A DNA stretch of 64,000 bases from an uncultured Pseudoteredinibacter sp. (GTDB taxonomy: Bacteria; Pseudomonadota; Gammaproteobacteria; Pseudomonadales; Cellvibrionaceae). The position numbers and the translations under genes were made by a program. Under the pieces are notes generated by a model. The model worked only from the letters and a program-made list of their open reading frames with translations. It was not told the DNA's origin and searched no databases. The stretch spans positions 186,001-250,000 of the forward strand of contig NZ_CANMSS010000003.1 in NCBI RefSeq assembly GCF_947500695.1. Reading direction: 5' to 3'. Shown one piece after another: positions 25,965 through 36,268 of this stretch (positions within the stretch are counted from its first letter, which is position 1; every line of letters begins with the position of its first letter).

Positions 25965-26783
25965 TTACATAATGGCAAGGCGGCTATTAGGTAAATCGCT
26001 CACTACCATGCAGCCGGGGCTGTGGGTGATGCAAAATGGTGGCTTGGCTTGTTCCAGTGCAACTTGTGGGGTCACACCGCAGGCCCAAAACACAGGTGCT
26101 TCATCTTCGGCAATCGTTACCGCATCGCCGTAGTCGGGTGTGTTGATATCCTTAACGCCAATTAAACTTGGATCACCAAAATGCACCGGTGCGCCATGTA
26201 CGCTTGGGAAGCGGCTGCAAATTTGAATGGCACGAATTGCATCGGCCGCTTTAAAAGGACGCATACTCACAACCATATCGCCACTGAATCGGCCGGCGGG
26301 TTTGCAGGCGATATTAGTGCGATACATGGGGACATTTTTGGCTTCGCTGATATTGCGAACTTCTAGCCCGTCGGCCAGTAGTGCCTCTTCAAATGAAAAT
26401 GAACAGCCCAATAGGAAGGTGACTAGGTCGTCTTGCCAGTACTCTTTTATATCGTGAACTTCTTCAGTGAATTGACCATCTTTGAAAATGCGATAGCTTG
26501 GTACGTCGCTGCGTATATCGAAGCCTTCAGCTATCTCAGGCATATCGATTTGACCGGGCTGGCTGCTCATGGCAACCACTGGGCATGGTTTCGGGTTAAG
26601 CTGGCAGAATTGCAGGAATTCATTAGCCCAGTCTGCCGGTAATATGGCCACATTACACTGCACGAAGCCTGTGCACAGGCCGGAGGTATTCGCCTTGTGG
26701 CGGCCTTCACGGATCGCTTGTCGCAGCTCAGCAGGGCTGATGTTGGCAAGTTGTTCGGCTGATAGTTGAGGTGAAAGGCTCAT
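25965..26783 (-). CDS. D-glutamate cyclase N-terminal-domain protein / putative hydro-lyase (DUF1445)
   Basis: 272-residue YcsI/DUF1445 family member: [81 protein letters not shown] and the C-terminal [13 protein letters not shown]. The label hydro-lyase comes from database tradition. In mammalian D-glutamate cyclase this domain is fused in front of the DUF4392 domain, which here is encoded at the far end of the same operon. It is the first gene of the unit, facing away from murJ across a spacer with a perfect palindrome. Confidence 0.88.
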   Translation of the reverse strand: MSLSPQLSAEQLANISPAELRQAIREGRHKANTSGLCTGFVQCNVAILPADWANEFLQFCQLNPKPCPVVAMSSQPGQIDMPEIAEGFDIRSDVPSYRIFKDGQFTEEVHDIKEYWQDDLVTFLLGCSFSFEEALLADGLEVRNISEAKNVPMYRTNIACKPAGRFSGDMVVSMRPFKAADAIRAIQICSRFPSVHGAPVHFGDPSLIGVKDINTPDYGDAVTIAEDEAPVFWACGVTPQVALEQAKPPFCITHSPGCMVVSDLPNSRLAIM

Positions 26784-26862
26784 GGCTTATTTCCTTCAAA
26801 TTAACGCTAAGCAGGGCAGTTTCGCCAGTTGGCATTGCAAAGTCCAATGCAGGCTCTTTGTT

Positions 26863-26891
26863 AGGGGTGATAAAAATATTTTATCACCCCT
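26863..26891. promoter_or_regulatory. Perfect 13-bp-arm palindrome in the pxp/murJ divergent spacer
   Basis: AGGGGTGATAAAA (26863-26875) is exactly complementary to TTTTATCACCCCT (26879-26891) around ATA. It lies 80 bp upstream of the first pxp-operon gene and about 135 bp before murJ. No T run follows on either strand, so an operator is more likely than a terminator. Confidence 0.5.
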
Positions 26892-27024
26892 TTGGCCGGC
26901 TGTGTGCTTGCCTGTAATCTGTGCGACAATGCCGCTTTTTATTGGGCCTGCTTTTATTAAAGAGCGTTGCGTATAAAGCGCGTGAGTTACGAAGAGAGCG
27001 GGCCATGCTTGGGGGAAGCATTCA

Positions 27025-28620
27025 TTGACTGAGGCAGAGCAGCAGCCTAAGGCCAGTCCTGGCTTATTAAAATCCAGCTTGGTGGTAAGTGCTTTCACCT
27101 TCCTCTCTCGTATTCTTGGTTTGATCCGTGACGTCGTTCTAGCCCGTTTTCTTGGGGCGGATGCCAATGCCGATGCTTTTATCGTCGCCTTTAAGATCCC
27201 CAATTTTATGCGGCGCTTATTTGCGGAAGGTGCCTTTGCACAAGCTTTTGTTCCGGTGTTATCGGAATATCGTGAAAATGGCTCTCAGGCTGCAGTCAGG
27301 CAGTTGCTCAATGCGGTAGCTGGCTGCTTGGGCTCAAGCTTGCTGTTGCTCACGGCACTGGTGGTAAGTGCCGCCCCTATTGTGACCATGTTGTTTGCGC
27401 CAGGGTTTTATATGGAAGGCGGTGAGCGCTATGAATTAGCCAGCGATATGATTCGCATCACCTTCCCGTATTTATTGCTTATTTCCCTCACTGGTTTCGC
27501 TGGCGCTATTCTCAATAGCTATGATCGCTTTGCGGTACCTGCCGCTACGCCGGTACTGCTCAATATCTGCCTAATTAGCGCTGCGATTTGGGCTAGTCCA
27601 TATTTTGAAAAGCCGGTTATGGCTTTGGCTTGGGGTGTGATGGCTGCAGGTATAGTGCAACTGTTGTTTCAGCTGCCGTTTTTATATCAATTACGTTTAT
27701 TGCCTTACCCGAAGGCGAATTGGAAGGATCCGGGAGTTCGGCGTATCTTAAAATTAATGGCGCCGGCTATCTTTGGAGTGTCCGTTAGCCAGATTAATTT
27801 ATTGTTAGATACTGTTCTAGCCTCTTTGCTGCCATTGGGCAGTGTGACTTGGTTGTACTTTTCAGATCGTTTGGCAGAGCTGCCACTAGGTGTGTTCGGT
27901 ATCGCAGTGGCTACGGTGATTCTACCGAGCCTTTCACGCCAGCATTCAGCGGATAAGCCTCAACAATTCAGTGCCACCATGGATTGGGCATTGCGCCTAG
28001 TATTATTGATCGCGGTGCCAGCTGCATTGGCCCTGATGTTGCTGGCGGAACCCATTCTGACCACGCTGTTTCAATACGGTAAATATGGCGTTGAAGATAT
28101 TCAGATGGCGGCTTGGAGCTTGCGGGCATACTCCTTTGGTTTGGTGGCCTTCATGCTGATTAAAATATTGGCACCTGGTTACTTCTCTAGGCAGGACACA
28201 AAAACACCCGTCAAATACGGTATTATCGCGATGGTTGCCAATATGGTACTCAATATTGCCTTTGTTTGGCCGCTCTATACCTATATGAACCTAGGGCATG
28301 TGGGTTTGGCTTTGGCCACATCCTGTTCGGCCTTCTTGAATGCTGGTTTGCTTTTTGTCGGTTTGCGCCGGCAGCAGGTGTTTCAAGCGGAACCTGGTTG
28401 GTGGGCTTTGGCGCTGCGTATGCTATTGGCTAATGTGGTGATGGCCTTGGTCTTGCTATATATGAGCAGCCTCTGGCAAGACTGGTATCAATGGGGCTGG
28501 TGGCAGCGTAGCTATACTATGCTGGCCTTAGTGTTGGCTGGTCTGCTTAGTTATGCCCTAAGCTTGCTTATTTCAGGTATCCGGCCCCACCACATTCGCC
28601 AAAAGCGCTATGACAGCTAG
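27025..28620 (+). CDS. murJ: Lipid II flippase MurJ
   Basis: 531-residue polytopic protein of the MVF/MOP superfamily with about 14 transmembrane segments. The opening SSLVVSAFTFLSRILGLIRDVVLARFLG and NFMRRLFAEGAFAQAFVPVLSEY are strongly conserved MurJ segments, including the charged residues needed for lipid II transport across the inner membrane. The start is TTG at 27025, with GGGGGAAG 6 nt upstream. A 7-codon reading frame (27005-27028) overlaps this start. In many relatives murJ is next to rpsT; here the neighbour is the 5-oxoproline operon. Confidence 0.95.
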   Translation: MTEAEQQPKASPGLLKSSLVVSAFTFLSRILGLIRDVVLARFLGADANADAFIVAFKIPNFMRRLFAEGAFAQAFVPVLSEYRENGSQAAVRQLLNAVAGCLGSSLLLLTALVVSAAPIVTMLFAPGFYMEGGERYELASDMIRITFPYLLLISLTGFAGAILNSYDRFAVPAATPVLLNICLISAAIWASPYFEKPVMALAWGVMAAGIVQLLFQLPFLYQLRLLPYPKANWKDPGVRRILKLMAPAIFGVSVSQINLLLDTVLASLLPLGSVTWLYFSDRLAELPLGVFGIAVATVILPSLSRQHSADKPQQFSATMDWALRLVLLIAVPAALALMLLAEPILTTLFQYGKYGVEDIQMAAWSLRAYSFGLVAFMLIKILAPGYFSRQDTKTPVKYGIIAMVANMVLNIAFVWPLYTYMNLGHVGLALATSCSAFLNAGLLFVGLRRQQVFQAEPGWWALALRMLLANVVMALVLLYMSSLWQDWYQWGWWQRSYTMLALVLAGLLSYALSLLISGIRPHHIRQKRYDS

Positions 28621-28688
28621 CCTTGGTTTCTTGTGAAAACCAGCTAATTTCGTGCCAATGAGCTATAGATGTACTATCTTAATTGACT

Positions 28689-29390
28689 ATGAGTGAAGAG
28701 ATTTCCAACAGCGATTACCAGTTTTCTAGCTATGAGGGCATTGAATGCCCTGCTGGCGAAAACTGCCCTTGGCCAGAAGAGGTACGTAAGCTTGAAGAGC
28801 AGTTGCTGACTGACCCGCTTACGGGGATCGCTAACTACCGGCATTTTAGCAGCGCACTGGATCAAGAAATGGAACGTACCAGGCGAAGTGGTGCTTCTAC
28901 CTCTTTGATCATGGTGGATATCGATTACTTTAAAAAGATTAATGACAACTACGGTCACGAGGCCGGTAATATGGCCTTGCAAGCCTTGGCGAATTGCATG
29001 CTGGCTAGCTTTCGCAAGCTGGATGTGGTGTGTCGTTATGGTGGCGAAGAGTTTGCCATCATACTGCCAGCCACTGAGGCTTTGGTGGCGGTACAGGTGG
29101 CAGAACGCCTACGCAAAAATATCGAGGCCATGGATGTTGAGATCTGTAATCAAAAAGGCGAAACCTTAGAGATTAAAATGACGGCCAGTTTGGGTATTGG
29201 TATTTATCCTCGCCACAGCACGATCAGTGCAAAAGAGCTAATCCAAGAAGCTGATGACTTTTTGTACAAGGCAAAGAAAAGCGGCCGCAATAAGGTTTGC
29301 TACGGTATCCATAAAGTTGAGGCTGAGGCTGAAGTCTCGGCGGCCGAAAAAGATGCTTTAAACAGCATTTTTGGCGGCGATGACGAATAA
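28689..29390 (+). CDS. Soluble GGDEF diguanylate cyclase
   Basis: 233-residue cytoplasmic diguanylate cyclase with a single GGDEF domain. DPLTGIANYRHF, MVDIDYFKKINDNYGHEAGN and the active site RYGGEEF (GGEEF from about residue 118) are complete. An RxxD inhibitory site (RKLD, from about 109) lies exactly five residues before it, so product inhibition is expected. The first 35 residues contain ECPAGENCPW, two cysteines that could bind metal, but no sensory domain. ATG at 28689 is preferred over a TTG two codons earlier. No clear Shine-Dalgarno is visible. Confidence 0.9.
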   Translation: MSEEISNSDYQFSSYEGIECPAGENCPWPEEVRKLEEQLLTDPLTGIANYRHFSSALDQEMERTRRSGASTSLIMVDIDYFKKINDNYGHEAGNMALQALANCMLASFRKLDVVCRYGGEEFAIILPATEALVAVQVAERLRKNIEAMDVEICNQKGETLEIKMTASLGIGIYPRHSTISAKELIQEADDFLYKAKKSGRNKVCYGIHKVEAEAEVSAAEKDALNSIFGGDDE

Positions 29391-29500
29391 TTCTTAACTA
29401 TTCCTTCCAGATTTAACACAAGTTCCCCTTTCCAAACCCTTGCTGGGGCTCTATCCTAGCGCGGTTTTCTAATAGCAATAGCATAGCGTTTGGAGTAACG

Positions 29501-30355
29501 ATGACTCAGATTAAAGTTGTGGGCGTATTGGGCTCAGGTCAAATGGGTGGTGGCATTGCCCAGGTTGCAGCAGCCACAGGTTTGGATGTAAAGCTGGCCG
29601 ATATTGATTTAGCCACTGCGCAAAATGGTAAAGCCGCCATTGAGAAGCGTTTGATGGGCCAGGTTGCCAGGGGCAAATTGGTAGAAGCCGAAGCGCAGGC
29701 TGTACTGACTGGTATTGAACCTGTGAATGGCCTTGCTGATTTGGCCGACTGTGACTTGGTTATCGAGGCGGCCAGTGAAAATCTTGATCTTAAGTTAAAG
29801 CTGTTTGCCGAATTGGATAAGGTTTGTAAGCCTTCTGCTATTTTGGCTTCTAATACCAGCTCCATCAGTATTACTTTAATGGCCGGTGCTATTTCTCGCC
29901 CTGAGAAATTTATCGGTCTGCATTTCTTTAACCCCGTGCCTGTGATGAAGCTGGTAGAGGTAATTAAAGGTTTGGCGACCAGCGAAGAAACCTACCTAGC
30001 AGTAAAAGCTTTCGCTGAGCAAATGGGCAAAGAAGTTGTTAGCTGTGAAGATAAAGCAGGCTTTGCGGTAAACCGTTTATTGGTGCCATTCCTAAATGAG
30101 GCAATTTTTGCCCTAGAGGAAGGTGTTGCCAGCCGTGATGATATTGATCGCGGCGCTCGTCTTGGTCTGAATCACCCGATGGGGCCACTAACCTTGGCTG
30201 ATTTTGTAGGTTTGGATACCTGCTTGGCTATTATGGAAGTGCTGCATAAAGAGTTGGGTGAAGATAAATATCGCCCTGCGCCATTATTGCGCAAATATGT
30301 TGCTGCAGGTTGGTTGGGCAAGAAGTCTGGCCGCGGCTTCTATGAATACAGCTAA
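29501..30355 (+). CDS. 3-hydroxybutyryl-CoA dehydrogenase
   Basis: 284-residue NAD-dependent 3-hydroxyacyl-CoA dehydrogenase. N-terminal Rossmann motif [14 protein letters not shown] (about 8-21), [10 protein letters not shown], the catalytic-histidine segment [30 protein letters not shown], and the C-terminal [19 protein letters not shown] and [11 protein letters not shown]. This is the short Hbd/PaaH form without hydratase fusion. GGAG precedes ATG. It is monocistronic or leads the small operon to ribF; the pathway (butyrate, PHB or phenylacetate) is not indicated by neighbours. Confidence 0.93.
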   Translation: MTQIKVVGVLGSGQMGGGIAQVAAATGLDVKLADIDLATAQNGKAAIEKRLMGQVARGKLVEAEAQAVLTGIEPVNGLADLADCDLVIEAASENLDLKLKLFAELDKVCKPSAILASNTSSISITLMAGAISRPEKFIGLHFFNPVPVMKLVEVIKGLATSEETYLAVKAFAEQMGKEVVSCEDKAGFAVNRLLVPFLNEAIFALEEGVASRDDIDRGARLGLNHPMGPLTLADFVGLDTCLAIMEVLHKELGEDKYRPAPLLRKYVAAGWLGKKSGRGFYEYS

Positions 30356-30386
30356 GTCGCTATAGCCGGTAAGGGCGAGGTTTAGA

Positions 30387-30941
30387 TTGAGTACTGAATT
30401 AAAAGCACAGGATATTATTGCTCAGGTTCAAGCTTGGGTGAATAGCGTTGTGGTGGGGGAGAATTTTTGCCCTTACGCGGCCCCTGTGCTTGATCGTGTG
30501 CATTATCAACTGTTGGCTTCTGACCCCCATGAGCAGCTGCAAGACTTTATCGACAGCTGCTATCAGCTGCAGGCGGAATCAGCTATTGAAACCGCTCTGT
30601 TGATTGTTCCTCAAGGGCTAGAAGATTTTGATGATTATCTTGAACGATTGGATTTGCTGCAGGCCTTGTTAGAAGCGCAAGGTTTTATTGGTGAGTTTCA
30701 GTTGGCGAGTTTTCATCCAGATTATTGTTTTGATGGTATTTCAGCGGAAGAGGCTGAAAATTACACTAATCGCAGTCCTTGGCCGATTTTTCACTTGCTA
30801 CGTGAAAGTAGCTTAAGCGAAGCGCTAGAGCATGTGAGTTCACCTGAAAAAATCCCCGAGCGAAATCGACGCCATGCCGAGCGTTTGGGGGTGGCCCACT
30901 TAAGAGCTGCCCTGCAGCGTAGTAAGGAGGCAAAAGCCTAA
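30387..30941 (+). CDS. DUF1415 family protein
   Basis: 184-residue cytoplasmic protein of the DUF1415 family, recognised from VVGENFCPYAAPVL (about 20-34), FHPDYCFDGISAEEAENYTNRSPWP and HLLRESSLSEAL. The family has conserved Cys and His residues but no established function. TTG start with GGGCGAGG about 6 nt upstream. The stop overlaps the next ATG (TAATG), so the two are co-translated. Confidence 0.88.
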   Translation: MSTELKAQDIIAQVQAWVNSVVVGENFCPYAAPVLDRVHYQLLASDPHEQLQDFIDSCYQLQAESAIETALLIVPQGLEDFDDYLERLDLLQALLEAQGFIGEFQLASFHPDYCFDGISAEEAENYTNRSPWPIFHLLRESSLSEALEHVSSPEKIPERNRRHAERLGVAHLRAALQRSKEAKA

Positions 30942-31261
30942 TGTTGTATACCTTGTCTCAATGGTGGCCCTTAATACCAGTAGCGATCTTTGCATGGTAT
31001 TGGCTCACAGCTGTAAAGGTGAAAGAGCTAGCTTTTCAGGCCGCCGCTAGACGTTGCAATATGGAAAATGTGCAATTGCTTGACGACAGTATTGCCCTCA
31101 AAGGCGTTAAGTTTCAGCGTGCAGGCAATGGTAATATGGGTCTGCGTCGAGAGTTTGCCTTCGAGTTTACCTCAACAGGCAATCACCGCTATCAAGGCTG
31201 GGTGATCATGCAAGGTTCTCGCAATGTCTCGGTTGAGCTGCCTCCTCACCGTTTACAGTAA
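30941..31261 (+). CDS. DUF3301 family small membrane protein
   Basis: 106 residues: one N-terminal transmembrane helix (LSQWWPLIPVAIFAWYWL, about 5-22), then a small soluble domain with ARRCNMENVQLLDDSIAL and LRREFAFEFTSTGNHRYQGWVIM. These match DUF3301, usually found next to DUF1415 in gammaproteobacteria. Function unknown. Translationally coupled to the gene before it. Confidence 0.87.
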   Translation: MLYTLSQWWPLIPVAIFAWYWLTAVKVKELAFQAAARRCNMENVQLLDDSIALKGVKFQRAGNGNMGLRREFAFEFTSTGNHRYQGWVIMQGSRNVSVELPPHRLQ

Positions 31262-31396
31262 GAGCCTTCTCTCTAAATGCTCTAGGCCCTAAATAAGGGT
31301 AATTTATTCCGGTAATTCCCCCATCTGCTGTAGGCCAGTACAGGGCTTTTCGGTATACTCGGCCTTTTGTGTTTTAAAAGGGCTTAGCAGTCGACC

Positions 31397-32344
31397 ATGC
31401 AGCAGGGCGCACAAGAGTTTATTCGCGGTATCGCCAATTTGCAGCCTCGTCATCGAGGCAGCGTGGTGACGATCGGCTCCTTTGATGGGGTGCATCTAGG
31501 CCATAAAACCATCGTTCGCCAAGTTCGAGATCAGGCCCAGCGCCTGCGTTTGGCCTCGGTAGTGATGACTTTCGAGCCACAGCCCCATGAATACTTTGCC
31601 GGTGAAAAAGCTCCTGCACGACTAATGCGGGTGCGAGACAAGGCTAAGGCCTTGTTTGAGGCGGGTGTTGATCGCGTGTTTTGTGTCACCTTTAACCGTC
31701 GATTCAGCTCCTTATCAGCGGAAGAGTTTGTAAAGCAAATTCTGGTTGATGGCCTGGGGGTGAAGTACCTAGTTATAGGTGATGACTTCCGATTTGGTTG
31801 TGATCGCAGTGGGGACTATCAGTTCCTATTGGATGCGGGTAAGCGCTATGGTTTTGAGGTGACGGACACCCAAACTCTGATGCTAGACAGTGAGCGCATC
31901 AGCAGTACCCGTATTCGAGCGGCACTAGAGGCGAGTGATTTTCGCTTGGCCGAACGTTTATTGGGGCGCCCCTATAAAATTGAGGGCAAAGTTATCCGTG
32001 GTCAACAGTTGGCTCGCCAATGGGATATGCCAACAGCCAATGTGCAACTTCACCGCTATCGCTCGCCGCTTAATGGGGTGTTTGCCGTTGAAGTAAGCCT
32101 AGCTGATGGACAGCTATTGCAAGGCGTCGCCAATGTGGGCGTTAGGCCAACTATTGGTGGAGAAAACACGCCAATTCTCGAAGTGCATTTATTTGACTTC
32201 GAGGGAGATATCTACGAGCAAGAAATTGCGGTGGAGTTTAAACATAAACTGCGCGACGAGCAGAAATTTGATTCTCTCGACGAGCTTAAGCAACAGATCT
32301 ACCGGGATAAGGACGAAGCGCAAGCTTGGTTTGCTGCCCGTTAA
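31397..32344 (+). CDS. ribF: Bifunctional riboflavin kinase/FAD synthetase
   Basis: 315 residues. The N-terminal FAD-synthetase nucleotidyltransferase domain has GSFDGVHLGHKTIV (about 26-39) and ISSTRIRAAL; the C-terminal riboflavin kinase domain has GRPYKIEGKVIRGQQLARQWDMPTAN and NVGVRPT. It converts riboflavin to FMN and FAD. It begins the conserved ribF-ileS-lspA-fkpB-ispH cluster, with ileS 38 bp downstream. No FMN riboswitch is visible upstream. Confidence 0.96.
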   Translation: MQQGAQEFIRGIANLQPRHRGSVVTIGSFDGVHLGHKTIVRQVRDQAQRLRLASVVMTFEPQPHEYFAGEKAPARLMRVRDKAKALFEAGVDRVFCVTFNRRFSSLSAEEFVKQILVDGLGVKYLVIGDDFRFGCDRSGDYQFLLDAGKRYGFEVTDTQTLMLDSERISSTRIRAALEASDFRLAERLLGRPYKIEGKVIRGQQLARQWDMPTANVQLHRYRSPLNGVFAVEVSLADGQLLQGVANVGVRPTIGGENTPILEVHLFDFEGDIYEQEIAVEFKHKLRDEQKFDSLDELKQQIYRDKDEAQAWFAAR

Positions 32345-32382
32345 AATGCGCAATACTGCGCCCGTATTATTAAGTGACGACA

Positions 32383-35187
32383 ATGAGTGATTACAAAGCC
32401 ACCTTAAATTTGCCAAAAACTGGCTTTGCCATGAAGGCGAACCTGGCTCAGCGCGAGCCGGGCATGTTGAAAAAATGGCAAGATGACAATCTGTATCAGC
32501 AGATTCGCGATGCCCGCCAAGGCGCAGAGCAATTCATTTTGCACGATGGCCCTCCATACGCTAACGGTGATATTCACCTTGGCCATTCACTTAATAAGAT
32601 TTTAAAAGATATTATTATCAAGTCGAAAACCTTGAGCGGTTTCGATGCGCCTTATGTTCCAGGTTGGGATTGCCATGGTCTACCTATTGAGAATCAGGTA
32701 GAAAAGAAAAACGGCAAGGCCGGCGTTAAATTAGATTTTAAAAGCTTTCGCCAGAAGTGTCGTGATTATGCGGCACGCCAGGTAGAGGGTCAAAAGAAGG
32801 AATTTATTCGCCTAGGTGTTTTTGGTGAGTGGGAAAACCCTTACCTCACTATGAACTATCAATTTGAAGCTGACATCATTCGCGCACTTGGCAAAATCGC
32901 TGAAAACGGTCATTTGCATCGTGGTTTTAAGCCGGTGTATTGGAGTGTTGTTGGTGGCTCGGCTTTGGCTGAAGCTGAAGTAGAATACCAAAACAAAACC
33001 TCATTCTCGATTGATGTTAAATACCCAGTGAAAGGCAGCGCAAAACTGTCTGAAGCCATGCCAGAGCTCACGGGTGTTGAGAATGTGTTTGTGGTTATTT
33101 GGACTACAACGCCTTGGACCTTGCCGTCGAGTCAGGCTGTTTCTATGCACGCCGAACTGGACTATGTTGCCGTTAAGGCGGGCGAGCAGGTTTTGCTAAT
33201 GGCCGAAGCTCTGCACGAATCTGTTATGGCTCGCGCGGGCATTGAAAGCTTTGAAGTGATTGCACGTTGTAAAGGCGAAGCCTTAGAGAAATTGGCCTTG
33301 TCGCACCCGTTTTACGATCGCGAGATTCCAGTGATTTTGGGTGATCATGTAACCACAGATGCAGGTACAGGTTGCGTACACACCGCCCCCGATCACGGTG
33401 TCGATGACTTTAATGTTGGACAGCGTTATGGCTTGGGTACTTTAAATTATTTGAACGATAGCGGTATATATCGCGACATCGTCGAAGTTTTTGCCGGTCA
33501 GCATGTTTATAAAGTTGATCCTGCGGTAGTTGAACTGCTGAAAGAAAAAGACGTATTGCTGTGCGAAGAAAAGATCGAGCATAGCTACCCGCATTGCTGG
33601 CGCACCAAAACGCCATTGATCTTCCGTGCGACCCCGCAATGGTTTATTAGCATGAGCCAAAAGGGCTTGCGCGATGATGTTAAAAAAGCGGTAGAAGATG
33701 TTGAATGGATTCCCGGCTGGGGCCGCGCTCGTATCGATAGCATGCTGGATTCCAGTCCTGACTGGTGTATCTCCCGCCAACGTACTTGGGGTGTGCCAAT
33801 CGCTTTATTCGTTGATAAAGACTCTCAAGAGTTACACCCGGATACTCCACGTTTAATTGAAGAGGTTGCTAAGCGTGTTGAGCAAGATGGTATGGAAGCG
33901 TGGTTCGAATTAGACGCTGCTGAGCTTTTGGGTGACGATGCTGATAAATACAAAAAGGTAACTGATACCTTAGATGTATGGTTCGATTCTGGTGTGACTC
34001 ATCACGCTGTTCTACAACGTAGAGATAATTTGCGCTACCCGGCCGATTTATATCTAGAGGGCTCGGATCAGCATCGCGGTTGGTTCCAGTCGTCTTTGAA
34101 AACCGCAATGGCCATTAATGGCGCCGCACCGTATAAGCAGGTGTTAACCCACGGTTTTACGGTTGATACCAATGGCCATAAAATGTCTAAGTCATTGGGC
34201 AATGTGATTCCACCAAAAGAAATCATTAGTGAGTTGGGCGCTGATGTGCTTCGCCTATGGGTTGCTGCTACTGACTTTAGTGGCGATATGACGGTATCTA
34301 AGGAGATCTTTAAGCGTACAGCAGACTCCTATCGCCGTATTCGTAATACCGCACGCTTCCTGTTATCGAACTTGAATGGTTTTGATCCGGCGAGCGACCA
34401 AGTGGCTATCGAAGATATGCTGTCCTTGGACCGTTGGGCGGTTGAGCGTACCGCAGAACTGCAAAAAGAAATTATTGCGGCCTACGATGCTTATAGCTTC
34501 CACCAAATTTATCAAAAGTTGCACAATTTCTGTGTGGTAGATTTGGGTGGTTTCTATTTGGATATCATTAAGGATCGCCAGTACACCTGTAAAGAAGACA
34601 GTGTTGCACGCCGCTCGGCGCAGACAGCCTTGTATCATATTATCGAAGCGATGACGCGTTGGTTGGCGCCCATCACCAGCTTTACCGCTGATGAGTTGTG
34701 GCAGCATATTCCTGGTGAGCGTCAGGGTTCTATCTTTGTGCAAGAGTGGTACGCCTTACCCGAAGCAGCTGCGGAATCTGCCATGGGGCATGAGTTCTGG
34801 CAGCAAGTTGCTGCGGTGAAGACTGAGGTCAATAAGACCTTGGAGGCAAAACGTGCTGAGGGTGTTGTTGGTGGCTCTTTGCAGGCCGAGGTGGTGTTGT
34901 ATTGTGATGAAGTACTGCAAGCTTCATTGTCTAGCTTGGCAAATGAATTACGTTTTGTGCTGATTACTTCAGCGGCTGAAGTTAAATCACTGGCCGATGC
35001 GCCTGCTGAAGCCGTGGAAACAGAAGTTGAAGGCTTAAAGATTCTGGTTAATAAATCGGCCCATGAAAAATGTGAGCGCTGCTGGCACTTCCGTGAAGAT
35101 GTCGGTCAAGTTGCGGAACATGAAACAATTTGCGGTCGCTGTGTAGAGAATGTTGCCGGTGAAGGGGAAGTGCGTGAGTTCGCCTAA
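32383..35187 (+). CDS. ileS: Isoleucyl-tRNA synthetase
   Basis: 934-residue class I synthetase charging tRNA-Ile. HLGH (HIGH) at 65-68, the editing domain with [17 protein letters not shown] at about 600-604, and a C-terminal zinc knuckle (CERCWHF ... CGRC). The chosen ATG at 32383 gives the usual [15 protein letters not shown] start; a GTG three codons earlier is less likely. The 3' end overlaps the lspA start by 14 bp. KMSKS and zinc ligands are of the common bacterial form, so this should be the mupirocin-sensitive type. Confidence 0.97.
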   Translation: MSDYKATLNLPKTGFAMKANLAQREPGMLKKWQDDNLYQQIRDARQGAEQFILHDGPPYANGDIHLGHSLNKILKDIIIKSKTLSGFDAPYVPGWDCHGLPIENQVEKKNGKAGVKLDFKSFRQKCRDYAARQVEGQKKEFIRLGVFGEWENPYLTMNYQFEADIIRALGKIAENGHLHRGFKPVYWSVVGGSALAEAEVEYQNKTSFSIDVKYPVKGSAKLSEAMPELTGVENVFVVIWTTTPWTLPSSQAVSMHAELDYVAVKAGEQVLLMAEALHESVMARAGIESFEVIARCKGEALEKLALSHPFYDREIPVILGDHVTTDAGTGCVHTAPDHGVDDFNVGQRYGLGTLNYLNDSGIYRDIVEVFAGQHVYKVDPAVVELLKEKDVLLCEEKIEHSYPHCWRTKTPLIFRATPQWFISMSQKGLRDDVKKAVEDVEWIPGWGRARIDSMLDSSPDWCISRQRTWGVPIALFVDKDSQELHPDTPRLIEEVAKRVEQDGMEAWFELDAAELLGDDADKYKKVTDTLDVWFDSGVTHHAVLQRRDNLRYPADLYLEGSDQHRGWFQSSLKTAMAINGAAPYKQVLTHGFTVDTNGHKMSKSLGNVIPPKEIISELGADVLRLWVAATDFSGDMTVSKEIFKRTADSYRRIRNTARFLLSNLNGFDPASDQVAIEDMLSLDRWAVERTAELQKEIIAAYDAYSFHQIYQKLHNFCVVDLGGFYLDIIKDRQYTCKEDSVARRSAQTALYHIIEAMTRWLAPITSFTADELWQHIPGERQGSIFVQEWYALPEAAAESAMGHEFWQQVAAVKTEVNKTLEAKRAEGVVGGSLQAEVVLYCDEVLQASLSSLANELRFVLITSAAEVKSLADAPAEAVETEVEGLKILVNKSAHEKCERCWHFREDVGQVAEHETICGRCVENVAGEGEVREFA

Positions 35188-35713
35188 GCCGACTAGCGAA
35201 GCTGCCGGTCTTTTGGCCGGCCCCTGGTTTTGGAAAAAAGCCCTGCTCTGGTATGCCTTGGCAGCTTTTGTTATTGCCTTTGATTTGCTCACCAAAGCTT
35301 GGGCTTTGGCCAGTTTTCAATATGCCCAGCCAGTTGAGGTGACACCGTTTTTCGATTGGTTATTGTTGTATAACTATGGCGCCGCCTTCAGCTTTTTAAG
35401 CGAAGAAGGTGGCTGGCAGCGTTGGTTCTTTTCGGCAATTGCTGTGGGCGTTAGCTGCATGTTGGTAGTTTGGTTGGCGCGTATTCGCCCGGAGCAGCGT
35501 TGGGAGCCCATTGCCTTGGCGCTTATTCTTGGCGGAGCCTTGGGGAATCTCTACGATCGACTAACCTTAGGTTATGTGGTCGACTTTATTTCTTTGCATT
35601 ATCAGCAGCATCGCTGGCCATCCTTTAATATTGCTGACAGTGCGATATGCGCTGGAGCAGTAATGCTGTTGATCGATCTTTGGCGCAGCAAAGACAGTGA
35701 TGTGAACGAATAA
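35174..35713 (+). CDS. lspA: Lipoprotein signal peptidase (signal peptidase II)
   Basis: 179-residue inner-membrane aspartyl protease that removes the signal peptide from prolipoproteins. Four transmembrane helices; family motifs [18 protein letters not shown], and the catalytic aspartates in [16 protein letters not shown] and [11 protein letters not shown] at 35174 is chosen because AAGGGG lies 6 nt before it; an ATG eight codons upstream is inside ileS and lacks a site. It overlaps the ileS end, indicating coupling. Confidence 0.95.
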   Translation: MSSPKPTSEAAGLLAGPWFWKKALLWYALAAFVIAFDLLTKAWALASFQYAQPVEVTPFFDWLLLYNYGAAFSFLSEEGGWQRWFFSAIAVGVSCMLVVWLARIRPEQRWEPIALALILGGALGNLYDRLTLGYVVDFISLHYQQHRWPSFNIADSAICAGAVMLLIDLWRSKDSDVNE

Positions 35714-35800
35714 AGTTTAAAAGTTCGACTTAAAAAAGATTCTAAGTAGCACCAGTATGTTTTTGGGCGCAGCTTGATGGAAAGAAAGTGATTAGCTTTT

Positions 35801-36268
35801 ATGACTGATATGACAGAATTGGCCATTGGCCCAGGAACACAAGTAACCTTGCACTTTGCCATCAAAATGGCAGGCGGAACCTTAGTAGATTCTACCTTTG
35901 ATGGTTCGCCGGCGACCTTCAGTGTTGGGGATGGCAATTTGCTGCCGGGGTTTGAGCAGGTCTTAATGGGTTTGTACGCTGGCGATGAAAAAGAATTTCC
36001 GATCTCACCGGAGCAAGGTTTTGGTCAGCGTAATCCAAACAACATTCAAGAGATCCCCAAGAATTCTTTCGCAGATGATATTGAGCTGGAAGAAGGTTTG
36101 ATGGTGTCTTTTGCAGATGCGCAGCAGGCTGAGCTACCTGGTGTAGTTGCAGAGGTAAATGATGATGTGGTTAAAGTCGATTTCAACCACCCTCTAGCCG
36201 GTCGCGACCTTATTTTTGAGGTGCGCATCATCGCTGTGGCGGTTTGTGATGGAGTGCAAAAGCACTAA
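35801..36268 (+). CDS. fkpB: FKBP-type peptidyl-prolyl isomerase
   Basis: 155-residue SlpA/FkpB: FKBP fold with inserted chaperone (IF) domain. [41 protein letters not shown] at the N-terminus, [26 protein letters not shown], then [25 protein letters not shown]. Cytoplasmic folding helper. The stop overlaps the ispH start as TAATG, the same junction as in related genomes. Confidence 0.95.
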   Translation: MTDMTELAIGPGTQVTLHFAIKMAGGTLVDSTFDGSPATFSVGDGNLLPGFEQVLMGLYAGDEKEFPISPEQGFGQRNPNNIQEIPKNSFADDIELEEGLMVSFADAQQAELPGVVAEVNDDVVKVDFNHPLAGRDLIFEVRIIAVAVCDGVQKH

